From assembly GCA_024404095.1 (NCBI GenBank), contig JAKSQO010000011.1, positions 1 to 64,000 on the forward strand: DNA of 64,000 bases. Direction: 5' to 3'. Both the position numbers and the translations under genes were made by a program. Below, in pieces: positions 49,680 to 58,542 of the stretch (position 1 is its first letter; the number at the start of each line of letters is the position of its first letter). The notes beneath the pieces were generated by a model. The model was not told the DNA's origin. It saw only the letters and a program-made list of their open reading frames with translations, and searched no databases. The stretch comes from Clostridia bacterium. GTDB taxonomy: Bacteria; Bacillota; Clostridia; Oscillospirales; Acutalibacteraceae.

Positions 49680-51663
49680 AATTGCCACCTCCAAAGAAAA
49701 TTGCTTTTGTTCTATTCAACAATACAGTATAACTACCGGATGTACCATGACCTTCGGCATTTATTGCATCATAACCCATTTCGGCCGCCAATACGCCCGG
49801 GTCTTTAAGCGTTTTATCACCACTATGCTTTTTATCCGGAGCATAAGTAAGTGATTTGTTGGCGTTTTTCTTTATTTCTCTTAATTTCGGAGTTTGCTCA
49901 TATAGGCTTTCTATTTGAGCGTTATAAATATCATTGTTTTCCCAAAGTTTTTCACTCGTTATTTTTCCCTTTAGGTAATCTTGATAATCATCACTTTGTT
50001 TTCTCATGAGTTCAAGCAACTGCTCGGCTTCTTTTTCTATCCCTTGTTTTTTCGCCTCTCTTTTGATAACTTCATCAATATATAAATTAGAAATATATTC
50101 AGAAGCATCTTCTCCGTTCGGCAGTACTAATATTTTAGCGGACTTATCCATTGTAAGCCACAATGTTCTTGATTGAGAAGCTCCATTCATGCTTCCGTAA
50201 TGATCAATTTCATGTGTGAACATTGATAAGTCGGTTATATTTTTCGTGTAATCAGCAGCACAATACATTCCTTGACCATACTGTGCACCTCCAGCACCAC
50301 AGTTGACATAAAAATAATCTTCACCATTTCTACAAAGAAGTTGATCGCAGTAAGAATTTAGTATGTCAACGTTATCTGCTCTTAGTGTTCTTTCAGCTAT
50401 AAAATGGTCTTCTTTAACAAGCTTGTCAAATGCTTCTTTGTCATTAACTATCTTTGGCGCTCCATTATATCCTTGATAGTCTAATATGTCGTCTATAGCA
50501 TACTCAAAGCCTTCTCGCAGTTCGAATTCTCCAACAACATTTTTTCCATTTACAACAGTATTTTCTTTTGCTTTTATTATACCACTTTCACCGTCATTGT
50601 CAACATTTTCAGGCTTTGCAAGCTCGGTTTTCTGATTCTGCCAATACTCAAGCCGTTCCTGATATTTCCGCACATTATCCGGGTCGAAGGATCCGAGTGT
50701 CAGCCTCTTGTACCTCTGTATCATATTGTCAATGTGGGCTTCGTTTGCCTGCTGACTGCCGTAATCGTTCAGCTTGTTATCCACTGTCTCATATCCGTTG
50801 ATATCTTCAAGCTCGGGATAGTATGTACCGTGACCGTGACAGCATCCGGGATGAAACAATCCCATCTGCATCGCCTGCGACAACAGCATATAATCGCCGT
50901 CAGACTGCTTTCCACCCGAGTACACATCATCAATCAATACTTTCCTTTCAAACGGTCTGCAAAGCTCACAGGCGGTGTTATGACGTGATATAATGATAAG
51001 TGTCTCGCCTATACTTTTGCGAAACTCTCCCTCACCCATCATATATGCTCTCTGCTGTGCCGTTCTGACTGCCATAGAGCAGTAATCGGCAATATTTACA
51101 CGCCTGCCGTCTCTGTACTCGATGCAGTTCAGACCTCTGTTCAGAAAGTCCTTTGTTGCCATATCAACTGCCTTTGCTTCGGTTGCTACACCGTTCGCCT
51201 GAAAGAGTGCCGCTTTTGCAATCACATCACGGTATGTGTCGTTCATCATTCTGAGTGCTGCGTGTTCTGCTGTGTGCATACTGCCGTGTATCTCTGAAAT
51301 AAGGTTATCAACAAGCCGTGTGTTAATGTTGAAAAAACTCTCATTCATTGTAACGGCTGAGCGGAACTTTTTTTCTCCGATATATTTCCAGAACTTCTTT
51401 ATTTCACTTTCGTGTCCCTGTTTCAGCTCGTCACGGAGCTGTTTTGCAACGTCTGACGGCAGACCTCTGAGCCGTCTTTTTATGATTGCCTTATTCTGTT
51501 TCTGATACTTTCGCAGCTCTTTGAGCTTTATTGCCTGCCACTGAGGGTATTCAAGCATCGTGTCCGATTCCTCAGCAAGGTGCAGACCGAGATTTCTTTT
51601 CATTGATTCTACAAGCTCGAGCTCCATATCACGGTATATTTCCGCTATATCCTTATCGGTCAT
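49669..51663 (-). CDS. MuF-type minor capsid protein fused to an ADP-ribosyltransferase-like toxin domain
   Basis: A 664-residue protein. Residues 1-350 are a Phage_min_cap2/MuF head protein, with WKYIGEKKFRSAVTMNESFF and a Cys/His motif TACELCRPFERKVLIDDV and LFHPGCCHGHGTYYPE. From about residue 353 a different module follows: AERTLR (Arg425 area), YFYVNCGAGGAQYGQGMYCA (about 453-468), HEIDHYGSM, MGYDAIN and VLLNRTKAIFF at the end. This order resembles ADP-ribosyltransferase folds (R, G-x-G-x-Y, C-terminal NRTK strand). It would be packed into the capsid and possibly injected. The toxin part (49669-50600) is visibly more AT-rich than the rest of the gene. Confidence 0.8.
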   Translation of the reverse strand: MTDKDIAEIYRDMELELVESMKRNLGLHLAEESDTMLEYPQWQAIKLKELRKYQKQNKAIIKRRLRGLPSDVAKQLRDELKQGHESEIKKFWKYIGEKKFRSAVTMNESFFNINTRLVDNLISEIHGSMHTAEHAALRMMNDTYRDVIAKAALFQANGVATEAKAVDMATKDFLNRGLNCIEYRDGRRVNIADYCSMAVRTAQQRAYMMGEGEFRKSIGETLIIISRHNTACELCRPFERKVLIDDVYSGGKQSDGDYMLLSQAMQMGLFHPGCCHGHGTYYPELEDINGYETVDNKLNDYGSQQANEAHIDNMIQRYKRLTLGSFDPDNVRKYQERLEYWQNQKTELAKPENVDNDGESGIIKAKENTVVNGKNVVGEFELREGFEYAIDDILDYQGYNGAPKIVNDKEAFDKLVKEDHFIAERTLRADNVDILNSYCDQLLCRNGEDYFYVNCGAGGAQYGQGMYCAADYTKNITDLSMFTHEIDHYGSMNGASQSRTLWLTMDKSAKILVLPNGEDASEYISNLYIDEVIKREAKKQGIEKEAEQLLELMRKQSDDYQDYLKGKITSEKLWENNDIYNAQIESLYEQTPKLREIKKNANKSLTYAPDKKHSGDKTLKDPGVLAAEMGYDAINAEGHGTSGSYTVLLNRTKAIFFGGGNYAQ

Positions 51664-53150
51664 TATTCATCAATCCCGAAGCCTATTGTGTTTGCGTCCT
51701 CATTGACGGCAGGCTCGTCCATTTCAACGATGCCCTCCGCTTCCTTAATGCGCTGTACTTCCTGTTTCTTCCAGTCTTCGTCCTTATCGTCGCCGTACAG
51801 CTCATCAACGCAAGCCTCCGTTGACATAATTCCGCTTGTCTTTGCCTTGCCTATGGTTTCCACCTGTGCCTCAAAGCTCGGGTTTGCATATCCACCGAAA
51901 TTAACTGTAATTTCGGGTTCTTCGCCCTTTGTATCGCTTAACCCGTCCTTAAACTTAAGTGCAGTAAGAACAACCTGAGAAACGATGTCCTGCAATCTGT
52001 CAACAATTCTGTTTCGGCTATAAAGCGTTGTCTTTTCCTTTTCTCTCTGGGCTTCTGCGTTGTCGAGCTTCTTAACGTCAATGCCGAGTGTCGACGGTGA
52101 TATAATGCCCTGCAAACAAAGATCGAGGGCTGTGGTATAAGTCTGAAGCAGAGCCTCGTACTGAATTTCGCCCTGTGTTGATTCAATCTTGTTCTTTGCA
52201 CCCTCTGAGGTATCATCTTCAAGCGCAATAAAATCATTATCAAAATCATTTGCACTCATTACTTCGCCTGTTCTCGGATTTATCGGCAGAAGCTTTTTCG
52301 GAATATAATTCTTTATCTGACCCTTACGCAAAGCAAGCATCCACTGGCTCCACGCTTCATCAAATGCATCGAAGCTGTCATGCTTGCCGTTGTAGATTGA
52401 CTGTCCTCTGCCCTTGTACTTCTTTGAACGGCGGAACATCACCTGTACTGCAGGGATAAAGCCTGCATTGTTCTTGATTTCCTTAAGGTCCGCAAGCTCG
52501 GGGAAAGAACCGATATCACATTCTTTTCCCTCGTCATTCTCGAGCGTATATGTAATACTGTCCTTTGTGTAACGCTCCTTGAGGATGTATTTCTTTTTGC
52601 TGAAGAACTTTTCCGTCTTGAATATAAATGCCGTCAGACGGCCTCTGTTGTATTCATAATCGACACGCTCTGCCGGGAAAAACTCAATAATCGGCAGCTC
52701 ACTTATATTCTTGTCATAAGAGAATTTGAACGCACCGTCACCCTTGACAAGTGTTTCGGACACACACTCGGCAAGCAGATCTCTGAATTTATTCTCGTCG
52801 GAAATCTCGTCCCATTCCTCCTGGCGTGCTTTAAGCTCAACGCCGAGATAGTCATCGGTGCATACATCGGTCAGAACATCAACGATAAGCGCAGGTAATC
52901 CCGTATGTATTTTGCGGATATTCATTCCTTTTGTCGGCTTTCCGCTCCAGAAGTGCTTATTATTTATGCTGTCGGGCAGACTGCTGTAAAACTGATGAAG
53001 TTCTCCTGCATCGCCTCTGTACCATATGTTATTGCGGAAGGTCTCGCCCTCAAAATCAAAAAGCTGTTCAATGTTTATTGTTATCCCCTGCGGATCCTTG
53101 ATTTCAAGGAAGTTTCTTATTCTCTCTTTTACCTTATCACTCAAGCTCAT
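51663..53150 (-). CDS. Phage portal protein
   Basis: The 495-residue SPP1-gp6-like portal forms the DNA entry ring. Marks: WYRGDAGELHQFYSSLPDS early, IIDFFPAERVDYEYNRGRLTAFIF-type segment, and IDVKKLDNAEAQREKEKTTLYSR near the crown. Overlaps TerL by 14 bases and ends at the MuF start. Confidence 0.92.
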   Translation of the reverse strand: MSLSDKVKERIRNFLEIKDPQGITINIEQLFDFEGETFRNNIWYRGDAGELHQFYSSLPDSINNKHFWSGKPTKGMNIRKIHTGLPALIVDVLTDVCTDDYLGVELKARQEEWDEISDENKFRDLLAECVSETLVKGDGAFKFSYDKNISELPIIEFFPAERVDYEYNRGRLTAFIFKTEKFFSKKKYILKERYTKDSITYTLENDEGKECDIGSFPELADLKEIKNNAGFIPAVQVMFRRSKKYKGRGQSIYNGKHDSFDAFDEAWSQWMLALRKGQIKNYIPKKLLPINPRTGEVMSANDFDNDFIALEDDTSEGAKNKIESTQGEIQYEALLQTYTTALDLCLQGIISPSTLGIDVKKLDNAEAQREKEKTTLYSRNRIVDRLQDIVSQVVLTALKFKDGLSDTKGEEPEITVNFGGYANPSFEAQVETIGKAKTSGIMSTEACVDELYGDDKDEDWKKQEVQRIKEAEGIVEMDEPAVNEDANTIGFGIDE

Positions 53151-54528
53151 TCTTACGCTCCTTTATTCCGATTTTGCCGATGTGAGGTAACCAACCATAC
53201 TGCGATGAGTTGATAGTGTGGTCGTTGGCATCCTCAGGCTCGTTGTCCTTATCCTCTTTCCACGCATACGTTTCAAGCTCGGCAATGTGTACCGTGCAGG
53301 TGTCGCATACAAGATAATCGCCCGACTTGAACCAGCCGAGCTGTGTGTGTATTCGGTCAATTATCGGGGTCTTTTTGTATGCGTTCTCAACTGTGTATAC
53401 ATTCGGATTTTCTCTGTTATATTTGAGTATTTCCGTCTTTGTCGCCTGATCAGCTGAATCAATATACACCGTTCGTGCAAGTCCCCACTCCTTACGGTTG
53501 CGCTCGAGGAAGGCAATCAGATTCTTTGCCGTATCTGACGGTGCAATCGGTGTTGACAGATCTCTGTTGTTGTATACGTGTTCATCTAAATAAATTGCTT
53601 TGTGCTTATCCGTAATGCCTATAAAAGACATTGCGATTGTATCCTTTGACTGTGTTGAATACGCTGTATCAAGGCCTGCGGTGAACTGAATAAAACGGAT
53701 TTCTCCGTTCTTTACATCCTCTGCAAGCTGTGTCTTTGATATAACGTGCCGCTTTCGGTCAAAATTTACGAAAACAAGGCCTGTGGCTTTTCCCCTCAGA
53801 CCCTGTATCTTGTTTTTATAGAGTTTTGTGCCCTTCGGTGCGGAATCAATTTTCTTCTGAATATCCGCTTCGCTCAGGCTCAGATTGTCATAAAAAGAAA
53901 AGAACCAGTACCTCCAACCGGGCACAGGTTCTTCTTTCAGCTCCGCCAAAATAGACGGCGGAACATCATTTATGTACTTTTTATACGGCCGTGAGCGGTT
54001 CACAAACTCCGAATACACAGGCAGTGTCGGTGCATCGGGGTTCAGAGTTGCAAGCATATAATCGTTTCGGGTTGAGATTTCACGGATGAATTCGATATTA
54101 GCAATGTTGATTTCATCAATAAACACGCAGCCGAACTGCGCACCGAGTATCATTTTCCACTTTGCCTTATCGCCGTAGCCGAGAACGTATATAATCTTAT
54201 CTTCAAACTTGATATGTGCAAGCTTGTAATCCTTATCGCCGTTGCCGTAATAGACTGCCTCGCTGTGCACGTCAAGGATGCCGTGATCTTTATTTATAAT
54301 CGTTTCTTCCGCCTTGCCGACGGTATCAGCGGCGATAACATGCATTTTCTTGTTGCTTGCCGACACCATACGCATAAACTTTATGCTTGCACCGACTGTT
54401 GTCTTGCCCGATGCGGTCGTGCCTTCAAGGAAGTCTGCCGAGACGTTGCGTGTAGAGTTTATAAAATCAATGTACTTTTCGGACAGAGGGAAATCATTCC
54501 TCAAGACCCTCACCGCCGATTTGTTCAA
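53137..54528 (-). CDS. terL: Terminase large subunit
   Basis: The 463-residue packaging motor has Walker A GTTASGKTT near residue 35, Walker B CVFIDEIN, and a C-terminal RNase-H-like nuclease with FTAGLDTAYSTQSKDTIAM and DSADQATK. Overlaps TerS by 35 bases. Confidence 0.93.
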   Translation of the reverse strand: MNKSAVRVLRNDFPLSEKYIDFINSTRNVSADFLEGTTASGKTTVGASIKFMRMVSASNKKMHVIAADTVGKAEETIINKDHGILDVHSEAVYYGNGDKDYKLAHIKFEDKIIYVLGYGDKAKWKMILGAQFGCVFIDEINIANIEFIREISTRNDYMLATLNPDAPTLPVYSEFVNRSRPYKKYINDVPPSILAELKEEPVPGWRYWFFSFYDNLSLSEADIQKKIDSAPKGTKLYKNKIQGLRGKATGLVFVNFDRKRHVISKTQLAEDVKNGEIRFIQFTAGLDTAYSTQSKDTIAMSFIGITDKHKAIYLDEHVYNNRDLSTPIAPSDTAKNLIAFLERNRKEWGLARTVYIDSADQATKTEILKYNRENPNVYTVENAYKKTPIIDRIHTQLGWFKSGDYLVCDTCTVHIAELETYAWKEDKDNEPEDANDHTINSSQYGWLPHIGKIGIKERKNELE

Positions 54529-54922
54529 ACACCGCCGCCAGCTTGCTGCTCACGTTCGGAACAGTGACAGCGACATTATCCGTCGGCTTGTCTCCTGCAC
54601 GGTCGAGGATGTCCTTGCAGGCTTTGAGTGCAACGTCTTCATCGTCACTCTGAGCAAGCTCGATAAGTCTTTTCTGTGCCTCCTGTGCGGCCGTACGGTA
54701 ATCACGTTTGCGCAGGTTGTCCGCACATTCAAGCTCTTTTTCGTATGCCGCTACAAAGTGTGGATTTTTGCCGATGTTCAGCCAGTTGGAAAGTGTCGTT
54801 GGTGTTATTTTGAGTGCTTCGGCTACCTCTCTTTTCTTTGAGCCTTGATAAATAAGCATATCTATAGCTTTTTTCTGCTTGGCAGTTATCGCTTTTTCTT
54901 TAATTTTTTCAAAATTTTCCAC
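54494..54922 (-). CDS. terS: Terminase small subunit (phBC6A51-like)
   Basis: The 142-residue protein has a HTH (KKREVAEALKITPTTLSNWLN) typical of the DNA-recognition subunit. It starts at GTG 54922 with AGGAGGTGATT, a very strong ribosome site. It precedes TerL. Confidence 0.88.
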   Translation of the reverse strand: MENFEKIKEKAITAKQKKAIDMLIYQGSKKREVAEALKITPTTLSNWLNIGKNPHFVAAYEKELECADNLRKRDYRTAAQEAQKRLIELAQSDDEDVALKACKDILDRAGDKPTDNVAVTVPNVSSKLAAVFEQIGGEGLEE

Positions 54923-55115
54923 GCAATCACCTCCTGTGACTTTTATATGTGTATTTATTTAACTTATATTGCGACTAAATGTTAATAATTATGTATTCCC
55001 GCCAATCCCTCACCTCCAACGTCTCCTATGTCGGCTACGTTGGCACAACTAAAGCCGCACAGATATTCTCTGCACGGCTCTATATAATTCTTACAGCTTA
55101 TATCTTAGCACACTT
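54923..55115 (-). other. Non-coding gap before terS with two hairpins
   Basis: A stem AGCCGTGCAGA/TCTGTGCGGCT (55056-55082) may be the terminator of the early region. A second pair, CCAACGT/ACGTTGG, lies just downstream. This region before terS is where packaging sites (cos/pac) are often found, but none can be shown here. Confidence 0.4.
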
Positions 55116-55517
55116 TTATTGTGCATGCTGTGCAACTTCTGTTGAATCGAGAAAATTATATATCTTCCTCAACACAGTTGAGTGGCTCATAAACAAGTCA
55201 TTTCCGATTGCTTCATAGCTTCGGCAGAGAATAAAACGCTGTGACAGTATCTCCTGCATTTCTATATCTCCGACATTGTCAATGAATTCGTCAAGCTTTG
55301 CAAGCTCGTCAGTTATTCTGACAATAAGAAACTCTCTTTTCTTTTTGAGTTTATTCAACTTTATGTAAGCAGCGTGCACAGGATCTCCGACAGCAGTGCT
55401 GTGCGGCATACCGTCATTGAGTGTTGCTGACAGGTATGTAATCTGCGCAAGCTCGTCATTTATTGTTTTCATTCGCTTTTTTAAATAAAAATAGCGATTA
55501 AGTTCAGCATACGTCAT
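55116..55517 (-). CDS. ArpU-like late-gene regulator (sigma-70 region-4-like)
   Basis: The 133-residue protein ends in a sigma-region-4-type HTH: EMQEILSQRFILCRSYEAIGNDLFMSHSTVLRKIYNFLD. The helical N-terminus (ELNRYFYLKKRMKTINDELAQI) resembles DUF1492/ArpU-family proteins, which control late gene expression. The position just before the terminase genes fits. Confidence 0.8.
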   Translation of the reverse strand: MTYAELNRYFYLKKRMKTINDELAQITYLSATLNDGMPHSTAVGDPVHAAYIKLNKLKKKREFLIVRITDELAKLDEFIDNVGDIEMQEILSQRFILCRSYEAIGNDLFMSHSTVLRKIYNFLDSTEVAQHAQ

Positions 55518-55519
55518 TG

Positions 55520-55666
55520 TTATGCTCCTTTCAGTACGCAGATATTAAGAACGGCTGCGGCAATCCAGTATGTAGTCATTCTGACATCCTTCTTGTAGGC
55601 ATATACTGCCGCCGCGCAAATGTCGAGAATTATAAGAATAATCGGGAATATGTGTTGAATTTTCAT
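55520..55666 (-). CDS. 48-residue membrane protein
   Basis: A small product beginning MKIQHIFPIILIILDICAAA with two hydrophobic segments. GGGAGG lies seven bases before ATG 55666. The ribosome site of the ArpU-like gene lies in its last codons, and it starts on the previous stop (ATGA). Function unknown. Confidence 0.6.
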   Translation of the reverse strand: MKIQHIFPIILIILDICAAAVYAYKKDVRMTTYWIAAAVLNICVLKGA

Positions 55667-55785
55667 CTTTCATCCTCCCACATAAAATCAAATTCACTCA
55701 CACTGTCTGCAAGTGCTCTGAGCGAAAAAGCAATAAATGCGGTGATTGTTGCAATTACGGTAATAATTATTGCTGTGATTTTCAT
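55663..55785 (-). CDS. 40-residue membrane protein
   Basis: A product beginning MKITAIIITVIATITAFIAF, with one membrane segment and an acidic end. It starts on the previous gene's stop (TAATG) and ends on the next start (ATGA), so coupling is likely. Function unknown. Confidence 0.6.
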   Translation of the reverse strand: MKITAIIITVIATITAFIAFSLRALADSVSEFDFMWEDER

Positions 55786-56324
55786 TACACCACCTCCTCA
55801 ACATAACACCAGCTCTGAGGCGGTCGGGAAAGACCGAAGTCGCTCAGTTCTTTTGGTGCATCGTAGATTACAAGCTCGGAGATGTGCCAACCGTAAAGCC
55901 AAGAATCATTTGCATAAATCTCTAAATCTTCAGGATGAATACACGCCGCATCAGCATTGCAATCATTCCACTTAGAATACTCTTCATTACTAAAGCTATG
56001 AATAACATCATCGTCAAAAGTTGCTATGTAGTCGCAAATAAACTCACCGATAACCTTACCACTGAGGGTTGTATTTCCTCTTTTTTCGAGTGTTCCCTGA
56101 TATTTTTTTGATGTTGCAACATATATCTGACCCGTGTTATGTGATTTTGTTAAGAGGTCTGACTGTGTGCTGTATATGTAACACTTGAACGGTGTCTGAA
56201 TCTTCGGTTTTGTTTTGCGGACTTCGATTGTTTTTTTGCCGCTCGCTATCAGCTCGCACCAATTCGGGCGAATTGATATTAAAACAGATTCTCTGTAATA
56301 AAAATACTTTTCCTCATTTGTCAT
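55785..56324 (-). CDS. ASCH-domain protein
   Basis: The 179-residue product has the ASCH pattern: VLISIRPNWCELIASGKKTIEVRKTKP at the start, VIGEFICDYIA, and ISELVIYDAPKELSDF. ASCH domains bind RNA or act on modified nucleosides. In phages their role is unknown. ATG 56324 has GAGGAG upstream. Confidence 0.85.
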   Translation of the reverse strand: MTNEEKYFYYRESVLISIRPNWCELIASGKKTIEVRKTKPKIQTPFKCYIYSTQSDLLTKSHNTGQIYVATSKKYQGTLEKRGNTTLSGKVIGEFICDYIATFDDDVIHSFSNEEYSKWNDCNADAACIHPEDLEIYANDSWLYGWHISELVIYDAPKELSDFGLSRPPQSWCYVEEVV

Positions 56325-56514
56325 TATCAGTACACTCCTCAATTTCAAACAGTTCAGAAAGAAGGAATCTTGTAACCCTAAGGATCGATTCTTTTGTAAT
56401 ACTGTTATGTGTAGGCATATTAATAACCGTTAAAATTGCTGTTCCTTTTTCTTCAAGAGAATATTCAGAACTGTTTATTTCGTGAAAAATTCTTACTGCC
56501 TTTCCTATGTTCAT
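56314..56514 (-). CDS. 66-residue phage protein
   Basis: A helical product (MNIGKAVRIFHEINSSEYSL). GGAGG precedes ATG 56514; it ends inside the ASCH gene start. Unknown function. Confidence 0.6.
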   Translation of the reverse strand: MNIGKAVRIFHEINSSEYSLEEKGTAILTVINMPTHNSITKESILRVTRFLLSELFEIEECTDNDK

Positions 56515-56906
56515 TTCCGTTCCTCCAAATTCAAATACCACGTCAAAAACTCTGACGCATCCTGCCACCCTTTATCTGCTATGTAACAGCAGTAGCCTTG
56601 TTTTGCAAGCTCGGACAGCCATTGTTTTTGCTCTGTGGTCGGTTTCTCTCCTATTTTCTTCATCTCTATGTATGCGCCGTGATACTTTCCTCTCGGTGCA
56701 GGCAGGAAGATATCGGGCACGCCCTTTTTCAATCCCTGCCGTCTGAGTGCTGCGCCGTTGCTGACGGTACGCTTGCCCTCGTTGGGAATATGGTACATAT
56801 CTGCAAGCTCGGGATATTTACACACGGCGAAATCAGCCCAGCGGAACAAGGCTTCCTGTTCCTGAGCTTCGCTGTTTATTTTATTTTTCGGTACGCCTCT
56901 CGGCAC
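56511..56906 (-). CDS. VRR-NUC domain nuclease
   Basis: The 131-residue protein has the PD-(D/E)xK VRR-NUC core: HIPNEGKRTVSNGAALRRQGLKKGVPDIFLPAP, then YIEMKKIGEKPTTEQKQW. It probably resolves branched DNA during phage replication. Confidence 0.88.
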   Translation of the reverse strand: MPRGVPKNKINSEAQEQEALFRWADFAVCKYPELADMYHIPNEGKRTVSNGAALRRQGLKKGVPDIFLPAPRGKYHGAYIEMKKIGEKPTTEQKQWLSELAKQGYCCYIADKGWQDASEFLTWYLNLEERK

Positions 56907-56910
56907 ATTA

Positions 56911-57729
56911 TCACAACCTTTCCTTATCTCGGATGATATATTTACTATCTTTCCGGAATAGCCGGATAGTTAAATACGGAAAATCAATCGGTGTCGCTTC
57001 ACCGTTGCTGTCAACGTCGTAAAGCTCTAAATGCGGATCAGCGTCAACAAATTCATAACCGGGATAAAGTCGTTCAAATTCCTCACGGTTAAAATTATCC
57101 TGGCGGAGCTGTTTCAGCAATTTACCGCTGATTCTGCCGTCACGGTTCTGAGCTTCACGGTGTACAAGATTCTTACTGCACGTATATGAGCGGTACTGCA
57201 AGCTCGGGTCCTTTGCGGTATAGAACGCAAGAGCGGCAAGGCCTGTCCTTGTGAATATCAGATGCTCAACGTGTGCATAGCCCTTTTTGCAGGGATTGAA
57301 GAGCTTATTCCATTCATTTTTGAGAATTTCCGCACCGAGCTCACCCGAGCAGATTATATGATGGTGCAATCTGCGTTCCTTTTCGCCAAGCTCAGATGTA
57401 GCAATATATCGAAAGTCTATACCCGCCTTTTTATATCTGCGCTTGATACGTCTCATCCAGTTGTCAAAGAGCTTACCGTTCAGCATTTTTTCATGACCTG
57501 CAAGGGAAAGCGGATATGTAAGAGAACAATAAAAATCATTTGTTCCGAAGTTATCCTGAATGAGCCATGTCAGACGTCGCTTTGCATTTTTCGCATTGAG
57601 GATTTTCTGTGCATTTGTGCTCGGCTTCGCTTTTGCTTTTCTGCCGCTGTTCGGCTTTCGCACCGGGAAACAGTCAACTTCGAGATAGTCACCCGAATAG
57701 TGCTTGCTCTCTCTGATCATCGCTCTCAT
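56911..57729 (-). CDS. HUH-type rolling-circle replication protein
   Basis: The 272-residue protein has FYCSLTYP (motif I), RLHHHIICSG (HUH metal motif) and a downstream Tyr region (GLAALAFYTAKDP and LQYRSYTCSKNL) that could hold the nicking tyrosine. It resembles rolling-circle replication-associated proteins of phages and plasmids. It should nick DNA and stay linked through tyrosine. An origin is not identified, but hairpins lie directly upstream (57788-57852). Confidence 0.75.
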   Translation of the reverse strand: MRAMIRESKHYSGDYLEVDCFPVRKPNSGRKAKAKPSTNAQKILNAKNAKRRLTWLIQDNFGTNDFYCSLTYPLSLAGHEKMLNGKLFDNWMRRIKRRYKKAGIDFRYIATSELGEKERRLHHHIICSGELGAEILKNEWNKLFNPCKKGYAHVEHLIFTRTGLAALAFYTAKDPSLQYRSYTCSKNLVHREAQNRDGRISGKLLKQLRQDNFNREEFERLYPGYEFVDADPHLELYDVDSNGEATPIDFPYLTIRLFRKDSKYIIRDKERL

Positions 57730-57787
57730 TCCGCTCTCTCCTTTCCGCTGGCGTGGTCAATAACTTACTACACCATTCTTCCTCTTT

Positions 57788-57852
57788 CGGCAGGAAGCCT
57801 GCCGTCATAAAAATTGCTATGGGTTGAGGGTCAAGGCATTTGCCCGACCCTC
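57788..57852. other. Two hairpins upstream of the HUH Rep gene
   Basis: CGGCAGG-AAG-CCTGCCG at 57788-57804 and GAGGGTC...GACCCTC at 57826-57852 with an inner GGC/GCC pair. They lie in the 133-base gap before Rep, where a nick site could be. A terminator for the upstream gene is also possible for the second. Confidence 0.4.
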
Positions 57853-57862
57853 TGATTTTGTT

Positions 57863-58267
57863 TTAATACTGCGTTCTTGCTGTTCTTGATTCTGTTGTTG
57901 TGTGTGTTCTGTTTATCTTTATTTCGCATTTTGAGCCTACAGAAAATGTTATTTTTCCGTTTCCGCTTGTCTTTATTGTCGCACCTGCAATTTCACTCAA
58001 AGCCATAAGTTCAACAATTCTATACAGAAGCTTAATAACATCATCCGATAATGGTTCAAGCGCACCATCGGCGGCATCTTTTCCGCAAAGTTCTTCAATA
58101 GACTGTTTGGCGCACAGCACCTGCCAATCATCAATATCAATTTCGGTTACAGTGCAGTCGCAGGAGTGAAAAGCGATCTTTTCTTCCTGTTCTTCGGTTG
58201 CGTTGTCAGGCACCTGACAAAAGACTATCTGTCCGCATGAGGGACAAATCAAGTTTTTTTCTTTCAT
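57863..58267 (-). CDS. Small phage protein with a CPSCG zinc knuckle
   Basis: The 134-residue product begins MKEKNLICPSCGQIVFC, has HSCDC later, and an acidic middle. GGAGG precedes ATG 58267. Zinc binding is likely; role unknown. Confidence 0.6.
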   Translation of the reverse strand: MKEKNLICPSCGQIVFCQVPDNATEEQEEKIAFHSCDCTVTEIDIDDWQVLCAKQSIEELCGKDAADGALEPLSDDVIKLLYRIVELMALSEIAGATIKTSGNGKITFSVGSKCEIKINRTHTTTESRTARTQY

Positions 58268-58542
58268 TGTGTTTCCTCCGTTATTAAATGTTTTCTGCAA
58301 TAGCTTTTAAAACTATCTCTACGCTGAAGCTTTTCAGTTACAGCTTTGTTAAATAAATCTGTATATATATTGAAAGCGACAAGTTCGGCACAATCAACGT
58401 CTTTGCTGACAACGGTTTCCCTTTCAAATCTCTGCTTTTTATCGCTCCATTGTGTCTGTATAACATAATCGTTATCACGCTGAATCAGCCGTGCAAGTTT
58501 CCAGTCGGTAGCTTGCGGAAAAAGTATTTTCAAATTCTTCAA
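58264..58542 (-). CDS. 92-residue phage protein
   Basis: The product contains FPQATDWKLARLIQRDNDYVIQ and ends RKHLITEETQ. The start is uncertain: TTG 58542 has AAAGGA directly before it. It overlaps its neighbours slightly. Unknown function. Confidence 0.5.
   Translation of the reverse strand: MKNLKILFPQATDWKLARLIQRDNDYVIQTQWSDKKQRFERETVVSKDVDCAELVAFNIYTDLFNKAVTEKLQRRDSFKSYCRKHLITEETQ

Noticed and set aside
57710..57812. A 39-codon minus-strand ORF before the HUH Rep gene.
   Set aside because: No ribosome site, it overlaps a hairpin and the Rep start.
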